Below are positions 1 to 7,254 of a stretch of DNA of 25,679 bases, in pieces. The position numbers and the translations under genes are program-made. The notes under the pieces are model-generated. The model saw nothing but the letters and a program-made list of their open reading frames with translations, did not search any database and was not told where the DNA came from. Source of the stretch: an uncultured Eubacterium sp. (GTDB lineage: Bacteria > Bacillota > Clostridia > Lachnospirales > Lachnospiraceae); NCBI GenBank assembly GCA_910584595.1, contig CAJUBQ010000064.1:1-25679 (forward strand), written 5' to 3'. Numbering within the stretch: position 1 is the first letter of the stretch; each line of letters begins with the position of its first letter.

Positions 1-1
1 G

Positions 2-124
2 AAATCGCTTTGCGATGGGCCGGATACCTGGAAACCACTACATTTTTATACGGTCAGCACAGTAAATGTGCAGACCTACCTGAACTGTTACAAAATTTCA
101 AATCACTCAGGAGGCTTACCATGA
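2..124 (+). CDS. C-terminal fragment of an unidentified protein (5' end outside window)
   Basis: Frame 2 is open from the window edge to a TGA at 122-124 and reads ...SLCDGPDTWKPLHFY...SNHSGGLP. The TGA overlaps the ATG of the next gene in an ATGA arrangement, which is typical of translationally coupled genes, and the strong ribosome binding site of that next gene lies inside this tail. Only about 40 residues are visible and I do not recognise the family. A competing reading is frame 1, which is also open here and runs in frame into the next gene; I prefer frame 2 because of the ATGA junction and the internal ribosome binding site. Confidence 0.4.
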   Translation, partial: KSLCDGPDTWKPLHFYTVSTVNVQTYLNCYKISNHSGGLP

Positions 125-417
125 TAAAAAGCACAGATCTGTTTCATCTTCCGTATTATAAAAAATCACCTTATTCCGGCAGCATGAAAGGAATGCGGTT
201 TTATATTGAAAAAGCAAAAGAAAATGATACAGATGTCTTTCAAGTATGGATTTTTCCCGGCCCGTTATGTTTTGAAAAAACTGCCGACGACTTGAAACAG
301 TCAAAAACATTTGCTTTTACAGAAGACAGTATTGCCGTCATCGCCGACTGGCTCAATGACCAGTATATCCGTCGTGAAGATTACTGGAACAAACATCAGT
401 CTCTGCTTTCCGGCTAG
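121..417 (+). CDS. Small conserved-looking protein of unknown function (98 aa)
   Basis: The start chosen is the ATG at 121, preceded by AGGAGG with 6-7 nt spacing; the frame stays open further upstream but has no ribosome binding site there. The protein opens with an aromatic stretch (FHLPYYKKSPYSGSMKGMRF), has a central WIFPGPLCFEKT segment and ends in a helix-like FTEDSIAVIADWLNDQY region. There is no signal peptide or membrane segment. It resembles small uncharacterised proteins I associate with Lachnospiraceae, but I cannot attach a function. It is coupled by ATGA to the preceding partial gene. Its TAG stop lies within the first bases of the palindromic element at 414-579, so the present C-terminus may have been set by that insertion. 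Confidence 0.7.
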   Translation: MIKSTDLFHLPYYKKSPYSGSMKGMRFYIEKAKENDTDVFQVWIFPGPLCFEKTADDLKQSKTFAFTEDSIAVIADWLNDQYIRREDYWNKHQSLLSG

Positions 418-579
418 TGCTCCATCCGGCCAGAAATTAGAGTTTAGTACTGACTGATTCACCTCAGTGCAAGGCAAAATTTTGACGGCGATGTGGTTCC
501 ATCGACTAGAAATTTTAACGCAGCAATGATGTGAATCAGGCTGTAATAAACTCTAATTTCTGGCCGGATGGAGCACTAG
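414..579. repeat. 166-bp palindromic element, copy A
   Basis: Bases 414-446 and 547-579 form a perfect 33-bp inverted repeat bounded by CTAG on both sides. The complementarity continues imperfectly inwards (for example the CTGATTCAC-like motifs near 453-465 and 528-540) to a terminal hairpin CGATG (489-493) / CATCG (500-504), so nearly the whole element can fold as one stem. A 53-bp core (468-520) is about 77% identical to the reverse complement of 9570-9622 in copy B, with no gaps. It encodes no convincing protein and lies between two convergent genes, where it could also end transcription from both sides. It is MITE-like or REP-like in form; no named family is assigned. Confidence 0.85.
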
Positions 580-608
580 GCTGCTGAAGCGTCCTCTGGT
601 AACTGTTT

Positions 609-2606
609 TTACTCCTTTAGCATTTCGAGCAGCTTTTCTTCGCTGATTACGTGAACGCCCAAAGCATCTGCTTTTGTAAGTTTGCTTCCGGCATTTTCCC
701 CTGCAAGCAGATAGGTTGTCTTCTTTGACACAGAACCGGATACTTTCCCTCCGTTACGCTCAATGAGCTCTGCCGCCTGTTTGCGCTCCATATTTGGCAG
801 AGTGCCGGTAATTACGAACGTCATTCCCGCGAACCGGTCACTCTCGCCTTCCTGCCGGATACATGCCATATTGACGCCTTCTTCTTTCAACCTGCGAATC
901 ATTTCCTGATTTGACGCATCTTGAAAAAACCTTTGGATGCAGCCCGCACTCACCTCTCCGATATCCGGTACTTCTACAAGCTGTTCCACGCTTGCTGCTG
1001 CCAGATTTTCTATCGTACCGAACTGTTTCATTACCGCTTTTGCCGCGGCCTTGCCAACGTTTGGAATGCCAAAGCCTGTTAACAGCTGATATGCATCCCG
1101 CTGCTTTGCGCCTTCGATGGCATCCAGCAATTTATCTGTATTTTTTTCTTTACCAATGATTCCTTCTTCAATCATCTGCGTCCGATGCTCTTTGAGCACA
1201 AAAATATCTGCAATGTCCCGGATAAACCCGCGTCTAACCAAATCTTCAATATATACGCTGCCAAATCCTTTGATATCCATAGCATCTCTGCTGACAAAAT
1301 TTATAATTCTGCGTTCAACCTGAGATGGACAATTCGGCGACGGACATTTGATATCTGCCGTATCTTTTTCCCGGACGGTCTTTGTGCCGCAGACCGGGCA
1401 GATTTCCGGTAAATGAAACCTCTGTACATGATCGTCTCTTCGTTCTTTTACCACTTCCCGAATCTTTGGAATAATCTCTCCCGACTTATAGACTTTTACA
1501 TAATCCCCAATTCCAACATCTAACTGGTCAATAAAGTCCTGATTATGAAGCGTTGCCCGAGAAACCGTCGTTCCACATAAGCGCACCGGTTCAAAAATAG
1601 CTGTCGGGGTAATCCTTCCTGTACGCCCTACCGATACTTCGATATCTAATATTTTTGCTATTTTTTCTTCCGGTGGATATTTATAGGCAACGGCCCATCT
1701 TGGCGCCTTAGACGTTGCCCCAAGCTTCCTGCGGTCTGCAAGACTGTTCAGCTTTACAACAGCCCCATCAATATCATAAGGCAGATTTCCACGGTTTTCT
1801 CCGATCGCGCAAACCGCTTCCCATACTTCCTGCGCAGTATGACAGATGCGATAATCCTGAATGACCGGGATTCCCTGTTTTTTCAGATATTCATATCCTT
1901 GTGTATGTGTCTTAAAATCACCGCCGCTTTCCTGCTGGATATTAAAAACAAACATAGAAAGTCCACGCTCTTTTGTCACGGCCGTATCTAACTGCCGCAG
2001 CGTTCCTGCGGCGCAGTTTCTCGGATTGGCAAACAGCCGCTTTCCTGCAAGCTCCTGCCGTTCGTTTACCCGTTCAAAATCCGCATTTGTCATATAAACT
2101 TCACCACGAATTTCCAAATACGAAAGCGGCTGTTTCAGCTTCTTTTTCACATCTTTTATCACTCTTGCATTGGCCGTTACATCTTCTCCAAAATTAATGC
2201 CGTCTCCTCTTGTCTCTGCCAGCTTCAGCAGACCATCTTCATAGCGCAGCACAAGAGAAAGCCCGTCTATTTTATATTCTACAACAAACTCCGGATCTTC
2301 CAGTTGCTTTTGCATATCAGCTACGAACTCAAACACTTCCTCTTTGGAAAATACATCCTGAAGGCTCAGCATAGGCACATTATGACGCACAAGCACTCCG
2401 GCCTCCCGTTTCGCACTGCCGCCTACCCGCTGGGAAGGCGAGTCCGGCGTTACAAACTCGGGATGTTCCTTTTCGATCGCTTTTAGTTCCTGCATCAGCT
2501 CATCATATTCGTGATCTGTAATCTGGGGATCATCCTGATCGTAATAATATTCCATATGTTTGCGAATCAGTTGTGTTAGTTGTTTGTATCTGTCCATTGG
2601 ATTCAT
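609..2606 (-). CDS. ligA: NAD-dependent DNA ligase LigA
   Basis: Seals nicks between Okazaki fragments and in repair, using NAD+ as AMP donor. The 665-residue protein has the complete family layout: Ia domain with YYYDQDDPQITDHEYDEL, adenylation motif EYKIDG with the AMP-accepting lysine at about residue 112, OB fold, Cys4 zinc finger (CPVCG...CPSPNC near 410-430), helix-hairpin-helix repeats and a C-terminal BRCT domain (VITGTLPNMERKQAAELIE). An upstream in-frame TTG at 2621 would add five residues, but GGGAGGA lies between it and the ATG at 2606, so the ATG is the start. That ATG overlaps the rluF stop as ATGA, so the two genes are cotranscribed and probably coupled. No classical terminator follows; the palindromic element at 414-579 is the nearest strong hairpin. 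Confidence 0.97.
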   Translation of the reverse strand: MNPMDRYKQLTQLIRKHMEYYYDQDDPQITDHEYDELMQELKAIEKEHPEFVTPDSPSQRVGGSAKREAGVLVRHNVPMLSLQDVFSKEEVFEFVADMQKQLEDPEFVVEYKIDGLSLVLRYEDGLLKLAETRGDGINFGEDVTANARVIKDVKKKLKQPLSYLEIRGEVYMTNADFERVNERQELAGKRLFANPRNCAAGTLRQLDTAVTKERGLSMFVFNIQQESGGDFKTHTQGYEYLKKQGIPVIQDYRICHTAQEVWEAVCAIGENRGNLPYDIDGAVVKLNSLADRRKLGATSKAPRWAVAYKYPPEEKIAKILDIEVSVGRTGRITPTAIFEPVRLCGTTVSRATLHNQDFIDQLDVGIGDYVKVYKSGEIIPKIREVVKERRDDHVQRFHLPEICPVCGTKTVREKDTADIKCPSPNCPSQVERRIINFVSRDAMDIKGFGSVYIEDLVRRGFIRDIADIFVLKEHRTQMIEEGIIGKEKNTDKLLDAIEGAKQRDAYQLLTGFGIPNVGKAAAKAVMKQFGTIENLAAASVEQLVEVPDIGEVSAGCIQRFFQDASNQEMIRRLKEEGVNMACIRQEGESDRFAGMTFVITGTLPNMERKQAAELIERNGGKVSGSVSKKTTYLLAGENAGSKLTKADALGVHVISEEKLLEMLKE

Positions 2607-3400
2607 TCTTCTTCCTCCCAAAGCTGCCGGTCTATCGCGCTGCTTTCGAATCTTACCGTATCATTCGAAGAATTTTCCAGCATTTGCTCCAGCCGTTTTA
2701 ACTCCTCGGGCGTGACTTTCCGATAAGATCCTGTCGGAAGGTCTCCCAAACGGATATTCATAATTCTTACTCTCTTTAGGCTAACCACACGATAATCAAA
2801 ATATTCACACATTCTGCGAATCTGCCGATTCATTCCTTGTGTGAGCACCATGCGAAAACTTCTTTTTCCGATACGTTCCACCTTACATTTTCTTGTCATG
2901 GTATCTAATATCGGAACGCCCTCTGCCAATGCCCGCAAAAACGAATCGGATACCGTTTTATGAACGGTCACAAGATATTCTTTTTCATGACGATTGCCGG
3001 ATCGCATAATCTTATTTACAAAGTCACCCCTGTTCGTCATTAAAATTAAACCTTCTGACTGCTTATCTAATCTGCCAATCGGATAAATGCGTTTTGGATA
3101 ATGCAAAAAATCTATAATATTATCTTTTTCTTTTTTTTGTGCCGTACAGACAATCCCTTTTGGTTTGTTCACAACGAGCAAAACAGGTTCTTCTTCTGCT
3201 TCTACCAGCCTGCCCTGATAATAGACCGGCATATCGGGCATTACAAGATCTCCGATCCGGGCAATCGCATCTCCAATCCGTACATTTCCGGCTGCAATCT
3301 GACGGTCTGCTTCTCTTCTGGAACAGACGCCGGCAGCGCTTAAATATTTATTGATTCTTATTTTTTCTTCTTCTTTTTCTTCCATATTAAACTCTTCCAT
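2603..3400 (-). CDS. rluF: Pseudouridine synthase, RluF type
   Basis: RsuA/RluB/E/F-family enzyme that isomerises uridine to pseudouridine in RNA; RluF of E. coli acts on 23S rRNA and on tRNA-Tyr. Visible are an N-terminal S4 RNA-binding domain (INKYLSAAGVCSRREADR, about residues 16-55) and the catalytic motif PIGRLDKQSEGL, with the nucleophile at about Asp112. RluF-type segments follow: HEKEYLVTV, GMNRQIRRMCEYF and the RIMN sequence near the C-terminus. At 265 residues it is near normal length. The ATG at 3400 has only a weak ribosome binding site, and an alternative in-frame ATG at 3385 is preceded by GGAAG, so the first five residues are uncertain. It is the first gene of a two-gene unit with ligA. 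The target RNA site in this organism is inferred from the family. Confidence 0.92.
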   Translation of the reverse strand: MEEFNMEEKEEEKIRINKYLSAAGVCSRREADRQIAAGNVRIGDAIARIGDLVMPDMPVYYQGRLVEAEEEPVLLVVNKPKGIVCTAQKKEKDNIIDFLHYPKRIYPIGRLDKQSEGLILMTNRGDFVNKIMRSGNRHEKEYLVTVHKTVSDSFLRALAEGVPILDTMTRKCKVERIGKRSFRMVLTQGMNRQIRRMCEYFDYRVVSLKRVRIMNIRLGDLPTGSYRKVTPEELKRLEQMLENSSNDTVRFESSAIDRQLWEEEE

Positions 3401-3516
3401 ATTAAAATGACATCTCTTTTTTACATTTCATTTTGTATTTCCTCATTCATATTTTAATGCAATCGCTTATAATATAATGATTCTCCGGCAAATATTTCCA
3501 AATAAAATAATGACAA

Positions 3517-3576
3517 GGAAAAAGCGGATGCCGCATCGTGCCGGATACCGGCTTTAGCAAATACAGCAACCGCTTT
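3517..3576 (-). terminator. Probable terminator after the SH3b gene
   Basis: On the minus strand AAAGCGG (3576-3570) pairs with CCGCTTT (3527-3521), and the right side runs into a T-rich tract. Two smaller hairpins sit inside, GCCGG-TAT-CCGGC and GATG-CGG-CATC. It lies about 50 nt past the stop of the SH3b gene. The rest of 3401-3627 shows no gene. It must also hold the rluF-ligA promoter, but I see no clear -35/-10 pair, only AT-rich -10-like strings near 3470. Confidence 0.5.
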
Positions 3577-3627
3577 GAAATCTAAATTTCTCAATAAAAT
3601 TATGAATCCTGAAACCGCAATGTTACA

Positions 3628-5247
3628 TTACCGCAAATACTCTGTCTTTGCATATCCGGTCTGTCCATTCCATGATACTTTTGTCCAGCCTTCTGCATAA
3701 CTCATAATGACTGTAACAACGTCTCCCTGATAGGCAAGCCCTACCCGGTCTGCAGTCTCACTCATAGATGTACGAATGTTTACAGAATCCGTCAGCGTAA
3801 TCCTGTCGCCCTCGTTCAGATAAGAAGTCGATGTCGATGTTGTATGATCCTGTGATGTGTCGTCTTTTTCGACTTTCGATTTGCTGGATACAATATATTC
3901 TTTCTTCACATATCCAAACTTACCTTTGCTTCTGACTCTGAACCAGCCGTCTTTACTCTTTCCATAGATCATAACTTTTGTGCCGGCGTTTAATGTCTGT
4001 ACAACATCACTGTCCGTACTCTGTTTCTTACGCATATTTACTTTTGTTTTTGCATATGCGGTACGTTTCTGTACCTGAACTTTAGACGGATCTGATACAA
4101 TGTACTCTTTACTGATATATCCTGTTTTCCCTTTACATGTCACTTTAAACCAGCCGTCTTTGCTTGTTCCGTGAATCGTAACTTTTGTGCCGGCGTTTAA
4201 TGTCTGTAAAATCTCACTGTCCGTACTGCGTTTTTCACGCATATTTACTTTTGTTTTTGCATATGCGGTTCTTGTCTTTTCAGATGTATTCGCATCGTCC
4301 TTTGATCCATCATTGCCATTGTTTTCATCATTCTCGTCGTTTTGTTCATTATCATTTACATCCGGCTGTTCATGATCTTCATTCGTGTTTTTATCATCAT
4401 CGTTTTTATCATTATCGTTTTGCTCATTGTCCTTCTTACTGTCGTCTTTTTCGCCGTTACCCTTTTCGTCATCTGCCGTTGTCTGCGGACTGAAACTAGC
4501 CACCCATTCTGCAAGTGTATTCGGCATTGTTGTATAAACCATTGTATTCAAGTCTTCATCTTTTTCAACGGCTTTGTCCAATTCTTTCCAGACATCTTTC
4601 TGCATCGCAATGATATCCTCATCTTCGCCAAACTCTGTAAGCAGCGTATTGATTTGGACGTCCATGGAATTTTCTTTATAATCCTGATTAAAAGAGCTGT
4701 ACGCGTTGTCTATATAAAAATTCCCCTTTTCATCTCGGCGGACATAAAAACTCGCCATTTCCGGCGCTGTCGATGAAATATCCGGAAATTTCATCTGAGT
4801 AACTACAATTACTGCATACTCACCTTCTGCAGCGCCATTTTTTGTATAACAATTAATATCTTCATAGGATTCTATACACTTACTATAGCTTTGTATATAG
4901 CTTTTTTCCGTATCTGAAATAGGAAATGCGATTTTTTCAATTGCTTTCGTATCTCCTTTTGCATAAGATTTATAATATTCTTCAAACAGTGCGTTAATCT
5001 GTGGATATGCGTTAACTTCAACCTCCTGTGTGTTATTTCCATCATCTGATTTGGTATCCTGTATCTCTTTCGTTTCTGCCGGATCCTTACTCCCACTTGC
5101 CTTTTGCGATGTCGAAACTACAACCGCCAATAGTATAAGCATTGCACCTGTCGCTATGTATTTTTTATATTTGGAACAGATATTTTTAATAGAATCTATA
5201 TTAAAACCCAAGTTATTATCATTTTTATTTGAATTTTTGGCTGCCAT
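3628..5247 (-). CDS. Membrane-anchored protein with three SH3b domains
   Basis: 539 residues, starting at an ATG with a textbook AAGGAGG site. A basic N-terminus is followed by one membrane segment (about 30-47), so the rest is probably outside the membrane. Residues about 80-250 form a globular region that may be an NTF2/SnoaL-like fold, judged only by its pattern. An acidic, Asn/Asp/Glu-rich linker spans about 259-324. Three bacterial SH3 (SH3b) domains follow at about 326-385, 395-454 and 482-539, each with the VN(I/M)R...G..V...GW.KV...G.(T/F)GY pattern. SH3b domains typically bind peptidoglycan, so a cell-wall role is likely, but no catalytic domain is evident. Domains 1 and 2 are near-identical at DNA level, indicating recent tandem duplication. 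It stands alone, downstream of tRNA-Arg. Confidence 0.85.
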   Translation of the reverse strand: MAAKNSNKNDNNLGFNIDSIKNICSKYKKYIATGAMLILLAVVVSTSQKASGSKDPAETKEIQDTKSDDGNNTQEVEVNAYPQINALFEEYYKSYAKGDTKAIEKIAFPISDTEKSYIQSYSKCIESYEDINCYTKNGAAEGEYAVIVVTQMKFPDISSTAPEMASFYVRRDEKGNFYIDNAYSSFNQDYKENSMDVQINTLLTEFGEDEDIIAMQKDVWKELDKAVEKDEDLNTMVYTTMPNTLAEWVASFSPQTTADDEKGNGEKDDSKKDNEQNDNDKNDDDKNTNEDHEQPDVNDNEQNDENDENNGNDGSKDDANTSEKTRTAYAKTKVNMREKRSTDSEILQTLNAGTKVTIHGTSKDGWFKVTCKGKTGYISKEYIVSDPSKVQVQKRTAYAKTKVNMRKKQSTDSDVVQTLNAGTKVMIYGKSKDGWFRVRSKGKFGYVKKEYIVSSKSKVEKDDTSQDHTTSTSTSYLNEGDRITLTDSVNIRTSMSETADRVGLAYQGDVVTVIMSYAEGWTKVSWNGQTGYAKTEYLR

Positions 5248-5358
5248 TGACTGCCTCCTTGTCTGTCTATTGAAATTTTCGTGAAATTGTTCTGAATTGT
5301 TAAAATTAGGTAATTAACTATACGAAGACGCCGTATAACGGTCGATTAGTCAGAAAAA

Positions 5359-5430
5359 TGCAACCGGCGGGAATCGAACCCACATTACAGGAGTCGGAGT
5401 CCTGCGTTCTATCCGTTAGACTACGGTTGC
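5359..5430 (-). tRNA. tRNA-Arg (anticodon CCG)
   Basis: A full 72-nt cloverleaf reads on the minus strand: acceptor GCAACCG/CGGTTGC with discriminator A, D arm GTCT...GAAC, anticodon stem CAGGA/TCCTG around the loop CTCCGAC (anticodon CCG, reading CGG), variable loop TAAT, and T arm GTGGG-TTCGATT-CCCGC. The 3' CCA is not encoded, so it must be added after transcription. A T-run follows the 3' end directly and may help termination. Confidence 0.97.
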
Positions 5431-5444
5431 AAAAACTAATATAT

Positions 5445-5473
5445 ATTATAACATGTTTTTTCCAAAAAGAAAA
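5445..5473 (-). promoter_or_regulatory. Probable promoter of tRNA-Arg
   Basis: TATAAT at 5450-5445 (minus strand) is preceded by TG plus one base, giving an extended -10. It is followed about 15 nt later by the first base of the tRNA. The -35 region (TTTTCT, 17-bp spacing) is poor, as is allowed with an extended -10. Confidence 0.55.
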
Positions 5474-5475
5474 GA

Positions 5476-5997
5476 CTAAATTTCTAACAATATTATTTTT
5501 TTCTGCTGCTTTGTTTTAGGCAAATCGATCAATCGCTGGTTTTCAGATCCACGAAAACGAAGGCTGATATTTTTCTCGTTCTCATGAAATTCACCATCTA
5601 CAAGTACGTCTATCATAGAAAGCATTTCATCCGTTACCTCACATCTGGCACGACTGTCCTCAATTAAATCTGTCTCATAAGTATATCCGGTATAGCACCA
5701 AATATCTTTTTGAGGAAAATGCGATTTGACATGCCGCAAAAGCTTTACTAATTCCCTTTGATTTTCCGGTTCAAACGGCTCACCGCCAAGCAGTGTCAGC
5801 CCTTTGATATAGTCATGATTCAGTGCATTTAAAATGTGCTGCTGCGTAGCTTTTGTATAGGGGCTTCCGTACTTAAAATCCCATGTTTCAGGCTGAAAAC
5901 ATCCCTTACAATGATGCGTGCATCCAGATACAAACAAAGTTACCCTTACGCCGATTCCATTTGCAATATCTGTTGTTTTGATCGTTCCATAATACAT
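5476..5997 (-). CDS. nrdG: Anaerobic ribonucleoside-triphosphate reductase activating protein NrdG
   Basis: A radical-SAM enzyme that installs the glycyl radical on NrdD, enabling oxygen-independent dNTP synthesis. The [4Fe-4S]-binding CxxxCxxC motif is CTHHCKGC, close to the N-terminus, followed by the GGEPF segment (LLGGEPFEPEN) and DIWCYTGY, both typical of NrdG. The start is set at the ATG at 5997 (MYYGTIKTTDIANGIGVR), giving 173 residues, the normal length. It has a GAGGTGG site upstream, and the longer frame (to 6093) would start inside the promoter at 6076-6104. NrdG genes usually follow nrdD; no nrdD is present here, so its partner must lie elsewhere in the genome. Confidence 0.92.
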   Translation of the reverse strand: MYYGTIKTTDIANGIGVRVTLFVSGCTHHCKGCFQPETWDFKYGSPYTKATQQHILNALNHDYIKGLTLLGGEPFEPENQRELVKLLRHVKSHFPQKDIWCYTGYTYETDLIEDSRARCEVTDEMLSMIDVLVDGEFHENEKNISLRFRGSENQRLIDLPKTKQQKKIILLEI

Positions 5998-6075
5998 ATC
6001 TGAAAGCCACCTCTCATATTTTTGACTGTTTTTGCTTGTTTTTATTTCATGCTTGTCTTTTTTAAATGCAGCATT

Positions 6076-6104
6076 ATTATACCTGATTCTCATATGTTCG
6101 ACAA
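6076..6104 (-). promoter_or_regulatory. Promoter of nrdG
   Basis: On the minus strand TTGTCG (6104-6099), a 17-bp spacer and TATAAT (6081-6076) form a good sigma-A-type promoter. The predicted transcript starts about 70 nt before the nrdG ATG. Confidence 0.7.
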
Positions 6105-6143
6105 GTTATTTTTAGAAATTCTTTCAGATTTTTCAGATGCAGT

Positions 6144-6172
6144 TTGACAAATAAAAACCCCTCATGTAAAAT
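6144..6172 (+). promoter_or_regulatory. Promoter of aroF
   Basis: TTGACA (6144-6149), a 17-bp spacer and TAAAAT (6167-6172), one mismatch from full consensus. The leader before the ATG is only about 45 nt and shows no attenuator or T-box, so I see no sign of RNA-level control by aromatic amino acids. It is divergent from the nrdG promoter, with about 40 bp between the two -35 boxes. Confidence 0.8.
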
Positions 6173-6222
6173 AGATGGCGTCTAAAAATTGTTTATTTTA
6201 ATTTCTATAAAGGAGAATATTT

Positions 6223-7254
6223 ATGAGTTTTCATTTTGTCAGGGAGCTTCCAACTCCTGCGGTCGTAAAGGAAATGCATCCCGTTCCGACTGAGCTTGCT
6301 GAAATAAAAAAAGAAAGAGACCGCATGATCTCTGATATCATTTCAGGAAAAGACGACCGTTTTCTTGTAATCATCGGACCATGTTCGGCAGACCGGGAAG
6401 ATGCTGTCTGTGAATATGTCAGCAGATTGGCGCCGATTCAGGAAAAAGTAAAAGACCGCGTTTTGATTATTCCAAGAATCTATACAAACAAACCGCGTAC
6501 AACCGGGGAAGGATATAAAGGAATCGTATCGCAGCCAAATCCTGAAGAAGCGCCAAATATGCTAAACGGCCTTATGGCTATGCGCAAAATGCACATTCGC
6601 GCCATTCAGGAAAGCGGATTAACGGCTGCAGATGAAATGCTTTATTGTGAAAACTGGAGTTTTGTAGACGATTTGCTTTCCTATGTTGCAATCGGCGCCC
6701 GTTCGGTGGAAGACCAGCTGCACCGTTTAACCGCCAGTGGTTTTGATGTAGCAGCCGGCATGAAAAACCCAACAAGCGGAGACTTTTCCGTCATGTTAAA
6801 CTCCGTCTATGCAGCACAACACCCGCATCATTTTATTTACCGTAATTATGAAGTAGACACCGATGGCAATCCGTTAACGCATGTGATTTTGCGCGGAGCC
6901 GTCAGCAAGCATGGCAATACGGTACAAAATTATCATTATGAAGACATCATGCGTCTGCTGGACCGATATGACAGTATGCACCTGAAACACCCGGCAGCTG
7001 TCATTGATGCGAATCATTCCAATTCCAACAAGCAATTTAAAGAACAAATCCGTATCGTTACGGAAGTTATGCATAATCGAATTGTCTCACCGGACATTCA
7101 TTCACTCGTAAAAGGCGTTATGGTGGAAAGCTATCTGGAAGAAGGTTCCCAAAAAATCGGCGATCACATTTACGGAAAATCCATTACTGATCCATGTCTC
7201 GGCTGGGAAGATTCTGAAAGACTGATTTATACCATTGCGGAAATGAATCATTAA
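6223..7254 (+). CDS. aroF: 3-deoxy-7-phosphoheptulonate (DAHP) synthase, AroF/G/H type
   Basis: Catalyses the first step of the shikimate pathway, condensing phosphoenolpyruvate with erythrose 4-phosphate. The 343-residue class I-alpha sequence shows IIGPCSA (substrate and metal site), PRIYTNKPRTTGEGYKG, GARSVEDQLHR, AAGMKNPTSGD, ILRGAVSKHGN, IDANHSNSNK, and a C-terminal ESYLEEG...SITDPCLGW. These are the conserved motifs of the E. coli AroF/AroG/AroH enzymes, which are feedback-inhibited by Tyr, Phe or Trp; which effector applies here cannot be told by eye. The start has an AAAGGAG site. No other shikimate gene adjoins. It converges with xerD, and the two stop codons overlap (7251-7254). Confidence 0.95.
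   Translation: MSFHFVRELPTPAVVKEMHPVPTELAEIKKERDRMISDIISGKDDRFLVIIGPCSADREDAVCEYVSRLAPIQEKVKDRVLIIPRIYTNKPRTTGEGYKGIVSQPNPEEAPNMLNGLMAMRKMHIRAIQESGLTAADEMLYCENWSFVDDLLSYVAIGARSVEDQLHRLTASGFDVAAGMKNPTSGDFSVMLNSVYAAQHPHHFIYRNYEVDTDGNPLTHVILRGAVSKHGNTVQNYHYEDIMRLLDRYDSMHLKHPAAVIDANHSNSNKQFKEQIRIVTEVMHNRIVSPDIHSLVKGVMVESYLEEGSQKIGDHIYGKSITDPCLGWEDSERLIYTIAEMNH

Noticed and set aside
3521..3576. Cloverleaf-like fold resembling a tRNA
   Set aside because: It is too short, has no T-loop or anticodon arm, and is better explained as a nested terminator.
4185..4776. Plus-strand open frames opposite the SH3b gene
   Set aside because: They are antisense to the low-complexity Asn/Asp linker, giving His/Phe/Ile-rich nonsense, with no ribosome binding site.
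5998..6093. N-terminal extension of nrdG
   Set aside because: It would begin inside a good promoter (6076-6104), lacks a ribosome binding site, and exceeds the normal NrdG length.
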